From assembly GCF_050624435.1 (NCBI RefSeq), contig NC_134539.1, positions 124,315,025 to 124,379,024 on the forward strand: 64,000 nt of DNA, given 5' to 3'. The notes under the pieces are model-generated. The model searched no databases and was not told where the DNA came from. It worked only from the letters and a program-made list of their open reading frames with translations. Of the stretch, positions 35,065 through 45,648 are shown one piece after another. The position numbers were made by a program, and so were the translations under genes. The stretch comes from Tenrec ecaudatus (lineage: Eukaryota; Chordata; Mammalia; Afrosoricida; Tenrecidae). Position 1 is the stretch's first letter; each line of letters opens with the position of its first letter.

Positions 35065-36895
35065 ATGTCAGAGGCCTTTTACAACTCAGAGGTCCTGCAT
35101 TTGCACCCTGGCTAAGCACTGTCCCTTGCTTTAAGAGTTTGGGTGGGGATGGGTGCCCTAAATATTAAAGGAGACCCAGAACTTTTGAGACCTAAAAGGT
35201 GCACACCCTAGGATCGGTCCGAGCCCCCTACCCTCGGAGCCCTGTAGGTGGGCGAGGAGGGGCGAGGTAGGCAACGGCCCGAGTGAGCGCCTGACATCTC
35301 CAGAGCAAAAGATGTTAACAAGGAGGAAGTTTCTTCTCCCGAGTGAAGCCGCCTCAGGAGCCTGTGGAAAAGCCGCATTATAATCGATAGTCTCATGAAT
35401 AAGTAAGGAGGCAGCGCATCCCGTCTCCAGCACAGGGCTTCTTCGGGAAAATCGAGCCTCGACCCACTTCTGTTCATCCAGTCTGAAAGCCCAGACCTCT
35501 TCTGGGAAGGAACTCTTACTAGCCATCCTGGGCATCATCCTGAGTCCAGAATGCCCTGCCCTATGCCTCTCCCAAGGGGTTGCACAGATGGGGGCCAGGG
35601 TGGAGGTGGGGGATGTGTGTCTTCCACCACCCCCCCTCTCTCCCTTGCTATTCTCCCTTCTGGTCCCCTGAGATGCTCTTCCAGGTGGCCCGCACCAAAT
35701 CTTCCGTTCTTGTCCTTTCCTGCTTTCTCTCACCCCGGGGAGGCTGGGTCCTCTCAGTTGCTTGGCCTCACCTCTCCTGACTCCCACCTTTCTTTCGACG
35801 ACTGCTCAGTGCCAATCACTCTGGGCATTGCTCCCCACTCTTCTAGGGTCTCCCCACCCTGCTCACCTCTCAAACTCCTTGCCATCCACTGTAAACGAAC
35901 CCTCGGGGTCTGACAGGACATGCAGTTCTGGAAACTACAAACCGTCAAACAAAAAGCCCTGGTAACTCATTTGACACAATGTGGCAGAAAGTGGACCTAA
36001 GTTGTTCCCTTCCCCTTTGTGACTTCCATGATAGGACTGCAGATGTTTATTCCATAGGAAAAGCAAATCTCCAAGAAACCAGCTTAGCTATTTGACCCAC
36101 AAGAACACTGAGATGGCAGACAGCCCTGTCACCTGTCAGAGCAGGCCTTAGAGACGCCTAGAAACTCCCCAGGACCTGTCCTGGCCTTGATGCCCCTGCC
36201 TCCCTGCCCAGGCAGAGGACCCTCACTCCTGTGCCTAGAATTCTGAAGGGCTACTTGGGTCATTATCAGAGACAGGAGGTGTTCGGCTGTGACAATCTTC
36301 TTTGTCCATCAGGACTGACCGTCACATCCCAGTTGATCCTGGATGTCGAACATTCCTTTAAAGAGAGGTTTCCGGCTAGGAGCTCTGTGTTCCTGTTTTC
36401 TCTGCCCTCTGAATCTAACATTTACAATACTCCGTTTCCTTCTGAGTTATCCCTGGCAAACTTTCAGCCGCAAGCAGCTTCCCACCCCTCACCTGGGAGC
36501 ACCTCCTGTCATCAGCCTTTATCTGAAGGGCGCAAAGGGGGGGGGGACCTGAAGTCAGCATGCTCACAGTGCTTCTAGGCCCACGTGAACAAACAATGTT
36601 GCACCGCAATGCCTTCCCTCCGGTGCTGATAACTGGGTTCTGACTGTCCCAAGGAGAAATGCAGGCCGAGGAAGAGATCCGTGATCCAGGTTCCTAGCTC
36701 TGGTTCAGCCGTCTCTCAGCTGATAGGAGGTAGCTGTAGCTGCCCGAAGGACGTTCTGCCTGCTGCTTCCTAAAGGTGAAGGGTCATCCAATATCCAGGT
36801 TTATTGGTCGTCTAAAGCTGGTTACTAATGTGCAGCGCCGCATTAATTAATACCCTCCCAAACTTGTGGGCGTGTCAATACAGTGGACTTTCTAC
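35065..36895. other. Unique intergenic DNA
   Basis: No gene is recognised. The 35290-35420 stretch, with 'ATAATCGATAGTCTCATGAA', looks like non-repetitive regulatory-type sequence. A homopolymer G tract lies at about 36537-36546. Confidence 0.4.
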
Positions 36896-36902
36896 TCTAG
36901 AC

Positions 36903-37112
36903 ACCAAACCCAAACTACATATTGCCATTGAGTCAGTGCCGACTCACAGCAAGCCTACAAGACAGGACAGAACTACCCCTGTGGGTTTCCAAGACTAAAT
37001 CTTTACAGGAGTAGAAGCCCCATCTTTCTCCTACAGAGCAGCTGGTGGTTTTGAACTGTTGGCCTTGCAGCTAGCAGCACAATGGATAACCACTATGCCC
37101 CCAGGGCTCCTT
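36903..37112 (-). mobile_element. AfroSINE, full length
   Basis: Tail 'CAAACTACATATTGCCATTG', middle 'CAGGAGTAGAAGCCCCATCT' and head 'ACCACTATGCCCCCAGGGCT' run in reverse order across the full element. Confidence 0.92.
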
Positions 37113-37549
37113 TCTGCTACAGAAAGAGGCTCTAAATTCTGCCCACCAATTTTCAGTCAGAGCTGGTAGAGCCAAAAAAAAAAAAAAAAGAAGAAGAGGC
37201 TGTCTGGGGCTCAGGCCTTGCCCAGGTGCAGCCCCCAACGCCCATCCTTGAAGCAACTGCTCTGGGCTCTCATTCAGGGGGGATGTGCCAGGCTCCTGGC
37301 TCTACCCATAGTGCAGGTTGGGCCTGGCACGAAGCAACTAGATTGTCACCAGGGAGGAACTGGAAGCAGACTGCTATCTTTGCAGGCTAAAGGAAACTAG
37401 AGGACACTGCTAGGGGAGTCAGTCGCACAGTGCCTGGTGATGCGGATGGTCCCAGGGCGGATGCTGACGCCTGGCAGCCTCACATGTGCAGAGTACAACC
37501 ACTCTGCATGGTTTCCCAGGCTGTAGCTTCTCAGGAACACAGCGCCAGT

Positions 37550-37642
37550 CCTGCCTCCCAAGGCGCCTCTGGGTGGGTTCCAACTGCCGATCCTTCAGGG
37601 AATAGCCAAGTGCTTGACCGTTTGTGCCACCAGGGACTCCTT
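37550..37642 (-). mobile_element. AfroSINE head, second subfamily
   Basis: 'CTCTGGGTGGGTTCCAACTG' and 'GTTTGTGCCACCAGGGACTC' fit the subfamily with a 'TTTGCACCACCCAGGGACTCC' head. A similar head lies at 62985-63100. Confidence 0.75.
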
Positions 37643-37719
37643 ATGGCGACTAATGGTCATGAAACGCGTGCTCCGTGCCAGGCGCCGTGCTGAGACCCCA
37701 GTTCTGGGAACACGGCCTA

Positions 37720-37880
37720 GGCACCACATGACTGGGTTTGAGCCCCAGCTTTGCCCCTCACTAGCTCTGTGACCTTGGTGAGCTCCTCAACGTCCCTGCC
37801 CTCCGGTGGGCCACCAATAACCCGAGAATAATATCAGGGCCTCTCTGATGAGCTGTCTGCAGATGAAGCACGCTCGCGTA
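37720..37880 (-). mobile_element. MIR, nearly complete
   Basis: 'CCCCTCACTAGCTCTGTGAC' then 'CTTGGTGAGCTCCTCAACGT' and 'GAGAATAATATCAGGGCCTC' follow the antisense MIR. Confidence 0.8.
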
Positions 37881-37934
37881 GGCAAACCTGAGACGTCGCA
37901 GTGGTGGCTTTGCTAGCACTCCCTGTGGAGTCCC

Positions 37935-38050
37935 CTGGAAAAAGCTCTGAAGTTGATATCACCATCCTCTCAGGCTCAAAGAGGTCAAGTGACTTGAGCA
38001 AGGTCCCAGGTCCCTGGGACGGCAGACTAGCAAGCTCTCTTAACTAGCTG
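37935..38050 (+). mobile_element. MIR 3' half
   Basis: 'GATATCACCATCCTCTCAGG' then 'CAAAGAGGTCAAGTGACTTG' is the sense MIR core and 3' half. Confidence 0.65.
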
Positions 38051-38379
38051 CTTCAAGATGGCCTAGCTCCACCGGCCCCTAACTGCTTAGACCTTGGCAC
38101 CCATTCCGGCAACACTCCGAGCTGGGACCCCCAGACCCTGCACCATGAACTCCGCGGGGCCTCCTCCTCCCCTGCAGCCCCCAGCTCAATGCAAGACGCC
38201 TGCTGCTGACACAGAAAGGACCCTTTCCGTCAGGAGAAACAAACCGTGGCTCTGGCCCAGGCCCAGGCCGCTGCCAGCTTGCTGCACAGCCCCTGCTGCC
38301 TGCCTCCTTCTCCCCACCCCCCTCCGTGCGCAGTGCACACTCCCGGTCCTCCTGCCAACTTGGCAGCTCCTCTCGGCTG

Positions 38380-39050
38380 TTACTATCAACACCTCGGAGG
38401 GAAAAGGAAGAGGAGTCGGCGCTGGTCGCCTGGCGCTCGGAGCAGCAAATTGGTGTCAGCGCCAGGCCTGGAACGGCTCCCAGGATCCCGGTGGGGAGGG
38501 GGAGGCGGGCCCTGGGTGGCTGGGGGTCCACGGAGCAGCGAGTACCCCGACCCTGACTTGAGCAGCCTTGGTTGAGAAAGAGCCTCCCGGCAGACCTGCC
38601 TGCAGCGGAGCTGGGAGTCCCTCGAGCACTCCGCTGCGACAGCAAGCTCCCGGGGCGGGCAGGCCACCGGCGGCCTGGCTCTCGGTCCCCACCCAGTCCG
38701 GGGCGGGCTCCGCAGCTGGATGGGGCGGGGCTACCTGTGGCGCAGGTAGAGCTAACGGGTCTCGCCCTCTCTAGACTCCAGCTCCCAGAGTGCAGGGACC
38801 GGGCCACGTCTCCTCCCAAGCCATAGGGCTCCCAGAGAATCACAGGGTCCCCACTGGATGGGATCTGACCGTAGAAACAGCATCTTCCTCTCCCCAGCCT
38901 GGTCCCGTTGCCTCCCCACCACCCTGTGGCCCCAGAAAGCTGCTGATGGCTCCATTTGCGCCTCCTGGGACCCGGCTTGCGGGGCGGGCGCGGGGACAGT
39001 GAACCGAGCACCTGGACCGCAGTGTCCGCCCTCTAGCACAGGGTCTGAGG
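38380..39050. promoter_or_regulatory. Secondary GC-rich, CpG-containing patch
   Basis: G+C and CpG content rise well above the flanks. Sp1-type motifs (GGGGCGGGGC at about 38720) and CAGGTAG lie within. A 310-codon minus-strand open frame (38079-39011) passes through, but it is proline/arginine/glycine/serine-rich with no domain, so I treat it as compositional. Possible orphan promoter or enhancer. Confidence 0.35.
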
Positions 39051-39339
39051 CCAGTCCATCCAACCCATTAAAGGGGCCAAAGGTGGTAGAGGTGCAGCCT
39101 CCCCCCCACGGGGAAAACGACTTCCCAGCTTTCTCAGGCTTAGTAAGGGAGGGCCTTGTTCCCAGCTCCGGGCTCTGACGTCAGCCTGTGGGTGGAGCCG
39201 CGGCTCAGGGAAGCTTGCAAGTCCCTTACACACTCCAGCCACCCAGTCTTCTCCACCACGTGGCTGTGAGCTTCCCACTCAGGAAGCGGCCCGCATGTTT
39301 CCTTCTCCGTGCACCTCACTTCGTTAAGGGCTGTGGTGA

Positions 39340-39515
39340 TGAAGACGTGCAGATTTCGCTTGTAAGCTCCTAGGTTGTTGGTTCGAGCCCACCCGTGGGA
39401 GAGGAAGCTAATGAGCTTCTCCCATAAAGATCACAGTTGAGACAGTCTATGGAACGATTCTGTGCCGTTGCATGGTGACTATGAGTCAGGATCAACTGGA
39501 TGGCACCCCAATAAC
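39340..39515 (+). mobile_element. AfroSINE, second subfamily
   Basis: 'GTTGTTGGTTCGAGCCCACC' and 'GATCACAGTTGAGACAGTCT', then 'GAGTCAGGATCAACTGGATG', form a sense copy with a diverged head. Confidence 0.75.
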
Positions 39516-39589
39516 AGGCCTGTGCCTGATACTGAGAATCACTACATGGCCCTTCCTGCCTGTGGCAATTACATAATCTGGCAACTTGA

Positions 39590-40055
39590 GGAAGGGGTCA
39601 GTCTAGCCTGTCAATCATGTCACAGCTTGATGACCTCATTGGGAGGTGTGACAGAGATAAATAGCCCACTGGAGACCAGACACTCTCTGATGCACATTCC
39701 TGTTGACAAGACATGGAGCTACGCTGATGGAGCCAGAGCCCTGGATCTGGAGGAGCCACGTGGAGACCCACACCAGCGCTGAGATGTTTCCACCACCACT
39801 GGATCCACAAGACTTTCCACCCACGGGCCTATGATCTTCCTGCATTCGGCATCATTACATGTGTTATAGGAATCTGAAGAGGAATTAATAGACTGCTATC
39901 GGACCAGCATGGCCTAATAGCAGACTCATGAACTTGATCTGAACTGGGCTGGTATATTTTCTCAATATACAATTGCTCTTTGATGTACAGTTCTCTATTA
40001 CACACATCTGCGTGTCCTGGACTTGTTTCTCTGGTCCACCCAGACTAACACACTC
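39590..40055 (+). mobile_element. Old interspersed repeat, family not identified
   Basis: 'CAGCTTGATGACCTCATTGG', 'GTATATTTTCTCAATATACA' and the terminal 'TTTCTCTGGTCCACCCAGAC' resemble a mammalian repeat ending in 'gtttctctggagaaccctgactaatac'. It shares this style of end with 27035-27420. Confidence 0.45.
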
Positions 40056-40127
40056 CCTTTTTTACCCTGTCTTTCCTTTTCTTTTTTCCCTCCATGAACC
40101 TTTCTCCCAGATGTGGCATTGATCCTA

Positions 40128-40332
40128 CTCAAACCCAAACCCACTGTCATCATGCCAATTCCAATTCACAGTGCTACTACAGGACAGAGTAACCTGCTCC
40201 TTAGGAGTTCTGAAATGGTTCTTCTTTATGGGAGCAGACAGCCTGTCCATCTCCCTCAGAGGATCGGGTGGCTTTGAACTGCCTCCTTGGGGCTAGCCAC
40301 CCAGTGCTTAATCAACTGTGCTACTAGGGCCC
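40128..40332 (-). mobile_element. AfroSINE, full length
   Basis: 'CCAAACCCACTGTCATCATG', 'GGGAGCAGACAGCCTGTCCA' and 'ATCAACTGTGCTACTAGGGC' in antisense order. Confidence 0.88.
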
Positions 40333-40339
40333 ATCCAAA

Positions 40340-40740
40340 CTGCTCCTAAGCCCTACATTATTCCCTGCTCCAGACATCTGAGAACCCGACCAAGGGAGAC
40401 ACGCTGCCTTCCTGCCAAGAGCTCCCTGGGCCCTGAAAGCCAGCTTACTTTCCAGGGCGAGGCATCCAGAAAAGAGGCCTCATTCAGTGGGCCCGGATAT
40501 AAACAAGCCACAAGAGGCTTCTGCAGTCTGGGCTGCACCTGTGAGCATCCTTGGATGAAACCTTGTCAGCGTTTCCATGACAAACTCATATTTCCAGATG
40601 CCTCTCTTCCAGCTTGAAGAGACTCATGGTGAGACTTGACGCTGAAACTGCCTTCATATTTCTCCCCTGAACGAGGCTGCATGCTCTTAAATCCACATGC
40701 ACAATGGAGGTGTTAGCTCTTCATTTTGAGAGCTTTGTGA
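40340..40740. other. Unique intergenic DNA
   Basis: No feature is recognised. Confidence 0.4.
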
Positions 40741-40741
40741 A

Positions 40742-40743
<2 letters not shown>

Positions 40744-40781
<38 letters not shown>

Positions 40782-40786
40782 TGTGG
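40744..40786 (+). repeat. GT dinucleotide microsatellite
   Basis: About 15 GT units, a GGTG break, then more GT units. Confidence 0.95.
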
Positions 40787-40789
40787 TAC

Positions 40790-41158
40790 ACATGCCATTG
40801 CACACAGAAGTATGCAACCACCCACACAGCATGAGATGTCTCTTCTTCCCTAGACATCTCCCCTCTCCACCTGCCTGTCCCAGCCTGACATTCCACCATC
40901 AGCGACTCGCTGCTTCTGAACTTGAAGGATTGTCCAACCCTAAGAGTCCACCGTGGCAATGTGCCACCTCTGAAGGGCTAATTCCTTAGGTCCCCCAGCT
41001 ACCTACCATCTGATGAGGGACTAGCAGACGGACCAGGCTGCACCGGGAAGGATGGCCAAAGGCAGAGAAAGCTCTAAGACACTAGATGAACGGCATCCCA
41101 GGGAGCTTCAGAAAGTTCAAGGGGAAAGTCCATTATCTTTTCATTCCATTTTTCCACA
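40790..41158. other. Unique intergenic DNA
   Basis: No feature is recognised. Confidence 0.4.
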
Positions 41159-41161
41159 TCC

Positions 41162-41385
41162 CCTTGTTGTCGTTGCCAGGTGCCACCGAGTCCGTTCAGG
41201 CCCACAGCGACCCCGTGCACAGCAGACAAAACACTGCCGACCCTGTGCAGGCCCCACAATTGTTCCTATGCCTGAGCCCACTGTTGCAGCCACCAGATCG
41301 GTCCATCTTGTGGAGGGCTTTCTTCTCTTCGCTGCCCCTCTATTTCACCCAATATGATGTCCTCCAGGGGCTGGTCTCTCCTTGT
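41162..41385 (-). mobile_element. RTE 3' end
   Basis: The plus strand reads the reverse of the RTE tail and ORF2 end: 'GTTGTCGTTGCCAGGTGCCA', 'CAGACAAAACACTGCCGACC', 'GTTGCAGCCACCAGATCGGT' and 'CTCCAGGGGCTGGTCTCTCC'. It is 5' truncated, and is the same terminus as at 5272, 22478 and 63870. Confidence 0.85.
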
Positions 41386-41429
41386 TATAGGAATAGAAAC
41401 TCACTTATATTACCTAGTTCACAGCTTGA

Positions 41430-41449
41430 TCTCTGTCTCTCTGTCTCTG

Positions 41450-41489
<40 letters not shown>
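41430..41489 (+). repeat. CTCTGT and CA compound microsatellite
   Basis: A short CTCTGT repeat runs into a CA run of about 19 units. Confidence 0.95.
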
Positions 41490-41492
<3 letters not shown>

Positions 41493-41524
41493 TTATATAG
41501 AACACTTATTGCAAGAGCCTAAGT

Positions 41525-41700
41525 GCCCATCAGAGTCACGTAGGGTCCTTTAAACATGCTTCCCAAAAGGCCCTGCCCCAGACACACCGCATCAAAATCG
41601 CCCAGGCTGGAGCTGAGCCAAAGACTGCATTTTCAAAACACATCCCAGGGGGTGCGGGTGATCAGCCAGGTTAGAAAGCCCGGCACAGGGGACTGAGACG
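41525..41700 (+). mobile_element. MER5A-type hAT-Charlie remnant
   Basis: 'CATCAGAGTCACGTAGGGTC', 'CATCAAAATCGCCCAGGCTG' and 'ACTGCATTTTCAAAACACAT' follow MER5A ('atcagaatcacctgg...gaatttgcatttctaacaag'). Confidence 0.65.
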
Positions 41701-41819
41701 CAGACGAAGAGAGCGAGCCCTGGAATGGATTGCAGCGTCACCATTGATTGAAGGGCTCTAGGCGCTTCCCTCTTCAAAACTGGGGGATGAGGGAGCCCCA
41801 GCTCCCAGGGCCCTTCTTC

Positions 41820-41862
41820 TACACACACCCACACACACACACACCCACACACACACACACCA
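41820..41862 (+). repeat. CA-rich low-complexity run
   Basis: CA units interrupted by CCA triplets. Confidence 0.9.
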
Positions 41863-42132
41863 CCCCCCACCCCTGCCCCGCAGGACCCTACTGAGGACCA
41901 AATACAAAGTGATGGGGACGCTCTGGAAACACGGGAGCACACAGTGTTGATTGTAAGCACGCTGACACCTGGCTGCCCCAGCAGGTCGTAGGTCTGGGCT
42001 TGTGTCTCTTCTCCCACCTGGATTTCCAAGCAAGGGCTTTGGATTGTTGTCATTCCCCTTTCCTTTAGCTCATGGCTGTCTCCACTTCCAGACAAACACT
42101 TTCACTTCTGCACCCGTCCCCTCTTCTCCCAC

Positions 42133-42211
42133 ACCAAACTCACTGCCATCAAATAGAATTCCGGCAGAAGGCGGCCCTATAGGACAGGTTGGAACTTCCC
42201 AGACGGTCACT
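42133..42211 (-). mobile_element. AfroSINE, tail part, split by a half-L1
   Basis: 'ACCAAACTCACTGCCATCAA' through 'GGTTGGAACTTCCCAGACGG' then the duplicated TCACT. The same SINE resumes at 46985. The L1 entered it, so the SINE is older. Confidence 0.9.
42198..42211 (+). repeat. Target-site duplication, left copy
   Basis: CCCAGACGGTCACT here equals CCCAGACTGTCACT at 46985-46998 except one base. It delimits the half-L1. The leading Cs could partly belong to the element's 5' G run. Confidence 0.85.
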
Positions 42212-42249
42212 CTTTTTGTTTTGTTTTTTTACTTATTTATTTAAATCAT

Positions 42250-42255
42250 TTTATT
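42250..42255 (-). terminator. Poly(A) signal of the half-L1
   Basis: Minus-strand AATAAA lies 38 bases before the element's end and its A-rich tail. Confidence 0.75.
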
Positions 42256-44557
42256 AGGGACTCATACAGCTCCCATCACAATCCATATATACATCAATTG
42301 TGTAAGCACATTTGTACATTCATTGCCCTCCTCATTCTCAAAACATTTGCTCTCCACCCAAGCCCCTGCATCAGCTCATTTTTTCCCGTCTCTCCCCGCT
42401 CCCCCCTCCCTCATGGACCCCTGATAATTAATAAATTATTATTTTGTCATATTATGCTCTGTCCCGTCTCCCTTCCCCCACTTTTCTGTTGTATGTCCCC
42501 CAGGAAGGAGGTCACATGTAGATCCTTGCAATAGGTTTCCCCTTTCCATCCCACTCTCCCTATGCCCTCCCAGTATTGCCACTCACTCCACTGGTCCTGA
42601 GGGGGCACCATCTGCCCTGGCCTCCCTGTGTTTCCAGTTCCCACCTGCACCAGTGTACCTCCTCTGGTCAAGTCAGGCTTGCAAGGTAGGATTCAGATCA
42701 TGACAGTGGGAGGGAGGTGGGGGAAGGAAGCATTTAGGAACTAGAGGAAAGTTGTATTTTTGATCATTGCTACGTCACACCCTGACTGTCTCATCTCCTC
42801 CCCAAGACCCTTCTATTAGGGGATGTCCAGTGGCCTACAAATTGGCTTTGGGTCTCCACTCCGCACTCCCCCGCTCATTCACTATGGTAAGATTTTTTGT
42901 TCTGATGATGCCTGATACCTGATCCCCTGACACCTTGTGATTGCACAGGCTGGTGTGCTTCTTCCATGTGGGCTTTGTTGCTTCTGAGCTAGATGGCCGC
43001 TTGTTCACCTTCAAGCCTTTAAGACCCCAGATGCTCTATCTTTTTTTCTTTTGATGCTATATCTGTTGATAGTCAGGCACCATCAGCTTTCTTCACCATA
43101 TTTAGTTGTTAACCCACTTTTTCTTCAGTGGTTGTGTCGGAAAGGTGAGCATCATAGAATGCCAATTTAATAGAAGAAAGTATTCTTGCATTGAGGGAGT
43201 ACTTGAGTGGAGGCCCAATGTCTCTCTGCTACCTTAATACTAACCTTATAAATATATGCACACAGATCTATTTCCCCATCCTCATGTATAAATATATTTG
43301 CATATGTACATGTCTTTATCTAGACCTCTATAAATGCCCTCTGCCTCCCAGCTCTTTCCTCTACTTCCTTTGACTTTCCTCCTGTTCCATTCTCATGCTT
43401 AGTCCCCACCAGGGTTTCAGCAATTCCTCTTGGTTACATTACCCTTGATCATGCCTAACCAGGCCTCCCACACCCTTCTCACCACCGATTTGGATCTCTT
43501 GTTGTTCCCTTGTCCCTGGGTTTATTAACACCACTACCTTTCCCCCCACCTCCCCGTCTCCCATGTCCTCACGGAACTATTGGTCCTGTTGTTTTCTCCT
43601 CCAATTGTTTATCCAGCCTATCTTATTTAGACAGGCCTGCTGAGATAGTAACATGCACAAAAACAAGACAGAGCACAACCAAGTGACAATATACAACAAA
43701 CCAATGACAAAAACAAAACAAAACACAACAAGAAAGAAAAGCTTGTAGTTAGTTTAAGGATTGTTTGTTGGCATTTAGGAGTGTTTTCCAGTCCAGTCTG
43801 TTGGGGCACCATGCCCTGGCCCCAAAATCCACCTTCAGCATTCCCTGGAGACCTTGCCACTCCATTCCCTTGCTGTTCGGTTGCACCCCCTTAATGTTTT
43901 CCTCGGTGTGGCGGATCCGATCGGGTGCAATTCCCTCACTGTGTCTCCGGTGTTGTCACCTGTAGGGCTATGGGTCAGTGATGGATGCCGTGTTTCATAG
44001 TGGGACTGGCCATGTGGTCCTCTCTGTCGACTGGCTGTTCTAATTGTGAACATCAACCTCCTGGCCTGGTGGGCCATGATGTGCTCCACTCTCTCCTCCT
44101 CCCCCTTCATCAGCTCCTGTGTGCTCTGATCAGATATGGCCCTCTTCCAGAGCTGTAGATTCAGTGCCGTCCCATGATATAAATTCTTCTGAGGGGAGGG
44201 GCATGTGTCCCCTTAGTAGTTGGGGTTGGAGCTGGCCCCCCAGACCTCTCCACTGGTTCCCCACTCCACGCTGGAATGTTGCATTCACATCTTGGAGCAT
44301 CGGGTTGATGTCTGGTCCCTCTTTCCCTGTGGAGACACAAACATTATCCTCCCCTTGGGTGGGTTAGTGCCCTGTGCCCCTCTACCCTTTTCTTTTTTAT
44401 TATTATTTTTACCTTTCCCCACCTCCTTTTTTGTCTACCATGTGTATTCCTGCATTTGGTCTGGTCCCCACCACACCACCTGGTCCTCACCCCAGGAATA
44501 TTTGTATACCGTAGCTTCTTCCCTATGCTCCTTTTGCCTTTTTTTTTTTTTTAAAGC

Positions 44558-45648
44558 TTACTTCAGCAGCCTTTCAAGTCTTTCTATAGATAAGTCAATG
44601 CTATCTTGGGGTCTGTTTTCTCTTTGTTGCCCTCTGGGTGAGGTTGTTCTATGTAGTGATCTCTTATTTGTGCTTGGTGAGTGTTGTTCTTCTGCCCATA
44701 CTGGGTCTGGAAGGATCTTTTGTAGGGCTGGGTTTCTTCTAACGTATTCTCTGAGTGTTTCCTTGTCTGGGAAAACTCTTACTTCTCCATCCATCTTGAT
44801 CAATAATTTGGCTGGGTAGAGTATTCTTGGGTTTGCATTATTTTCCTTCAATTTTTTTTGAATATGTTACTCCACTCTCTCCTCTTCTTCATAGTTTCTG
44901 CTGATAGGTCTGAGCATATTCTTATTTGGGAAACTTTATATGTGATTGCTAGTTTTTCCCTAGCTGCTCTCATGATTTTCTCCTTTTCCTCAAAGTTGGA
45001 TAATTTAACTATTATGTGCCTTGGTGACTTCTTCTTGGGGTCCCGTCTTGCTTGGGTTCTTTCAGCCTCCTGAATGGCTGCCTGCTTTTCATTCACTAAG
45101 CTGAGGAAGCTTTCCTCTAAGAAATCTCTCGCTATTGTTGCAGATGACTTCTTTGTTGTGTCTTCCTCTGGTAAGCCAATAATTCTAATGTTGTTCCGCT
45201 TCATGGCATCAGACATAGCTCCCAAGTTTTCTTCAGCTTCTCTGATGATCTTGTTACATTTTTGTTCACGTTTGTTAAAGTCTGCGTGGCTGTCCTCCAA
45301 GTCACTGATGCGGTTCTCTGATTCCTCCAGTCACTTCTCGAGGTCCGTGAGTCTGCTACTAGTTTTTGTTATCTCCTCCCTAAGCTCCTGTATTTCTCTT
45401 TGATTTATGGCTTTTACCTCTTCTATCATTTCATCCTTTTCCTGTATTGTTTCCCTCATATCGTCTATGACTTCAAGTAGCATTCTGAAAATTTCTTTCC
45501 GTGGCAGCTCAATGTCTGCTTCCTCTATACGTGTCATTATGTTCAGGACATCTTCTGCCATTGCCTTTTGTTTCTTCCATTTTTTCGTTGAGGTCGTTGG
45601 GACTGATGGCTGTTTGCGTTGTGTTGTTTTAGATGAGCCAGGTGCCAT
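44558..45648 (-). pseudogene. L1 ORF1-type RNA-binding protein of the half-L1, two lesions
   Basis: Encodes about 363 residues of an L1 ORF1p. The ATG at 45648 sits in AAAATGG context. A coiled coil covers about residues 30-105, rich in E/K/I/L with heptads (MLLEVIDDMRETIQEKDEMI). An RRM follows (RNNIRIIGLPEED, then PRHIIVKLSNFEEKEKIMRA) and a C-terminal domain (REWSNIFKK, NPRILYPAKL, VRVFPDKETLREY). In L1 this chaperone trimer coats the RNA. Two defects are visible: an in-frame stop near 45332 (the codon CGA appears to have become TGA) and an extra A in the run at 44855-44862 that shifts the frame. Everything else is open, so the copy is rather young. Confidence 0.88.

Noticed and set aside
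35158-35787. A 209-codon minus-strand open frame
   Set aside because: No domain, no splice-site logic and no codon-use signal; likely chance.
38079-39011. A 310-codon minus-strand open frame
   Set aside because: Low-complexity composition with no recognisable domain, overlapped by frames on the other strand. It is kept only as a GC-rich patch.
42212-44557. Hidden ORF2 in the long 3' region of the half-L1
   Set aside because: No endonuclease or reverse-transcriptase motif was found on either strand. The same non-coding sequence recurs at 48.9-50.9 kb and 56.1-57.6 kb.
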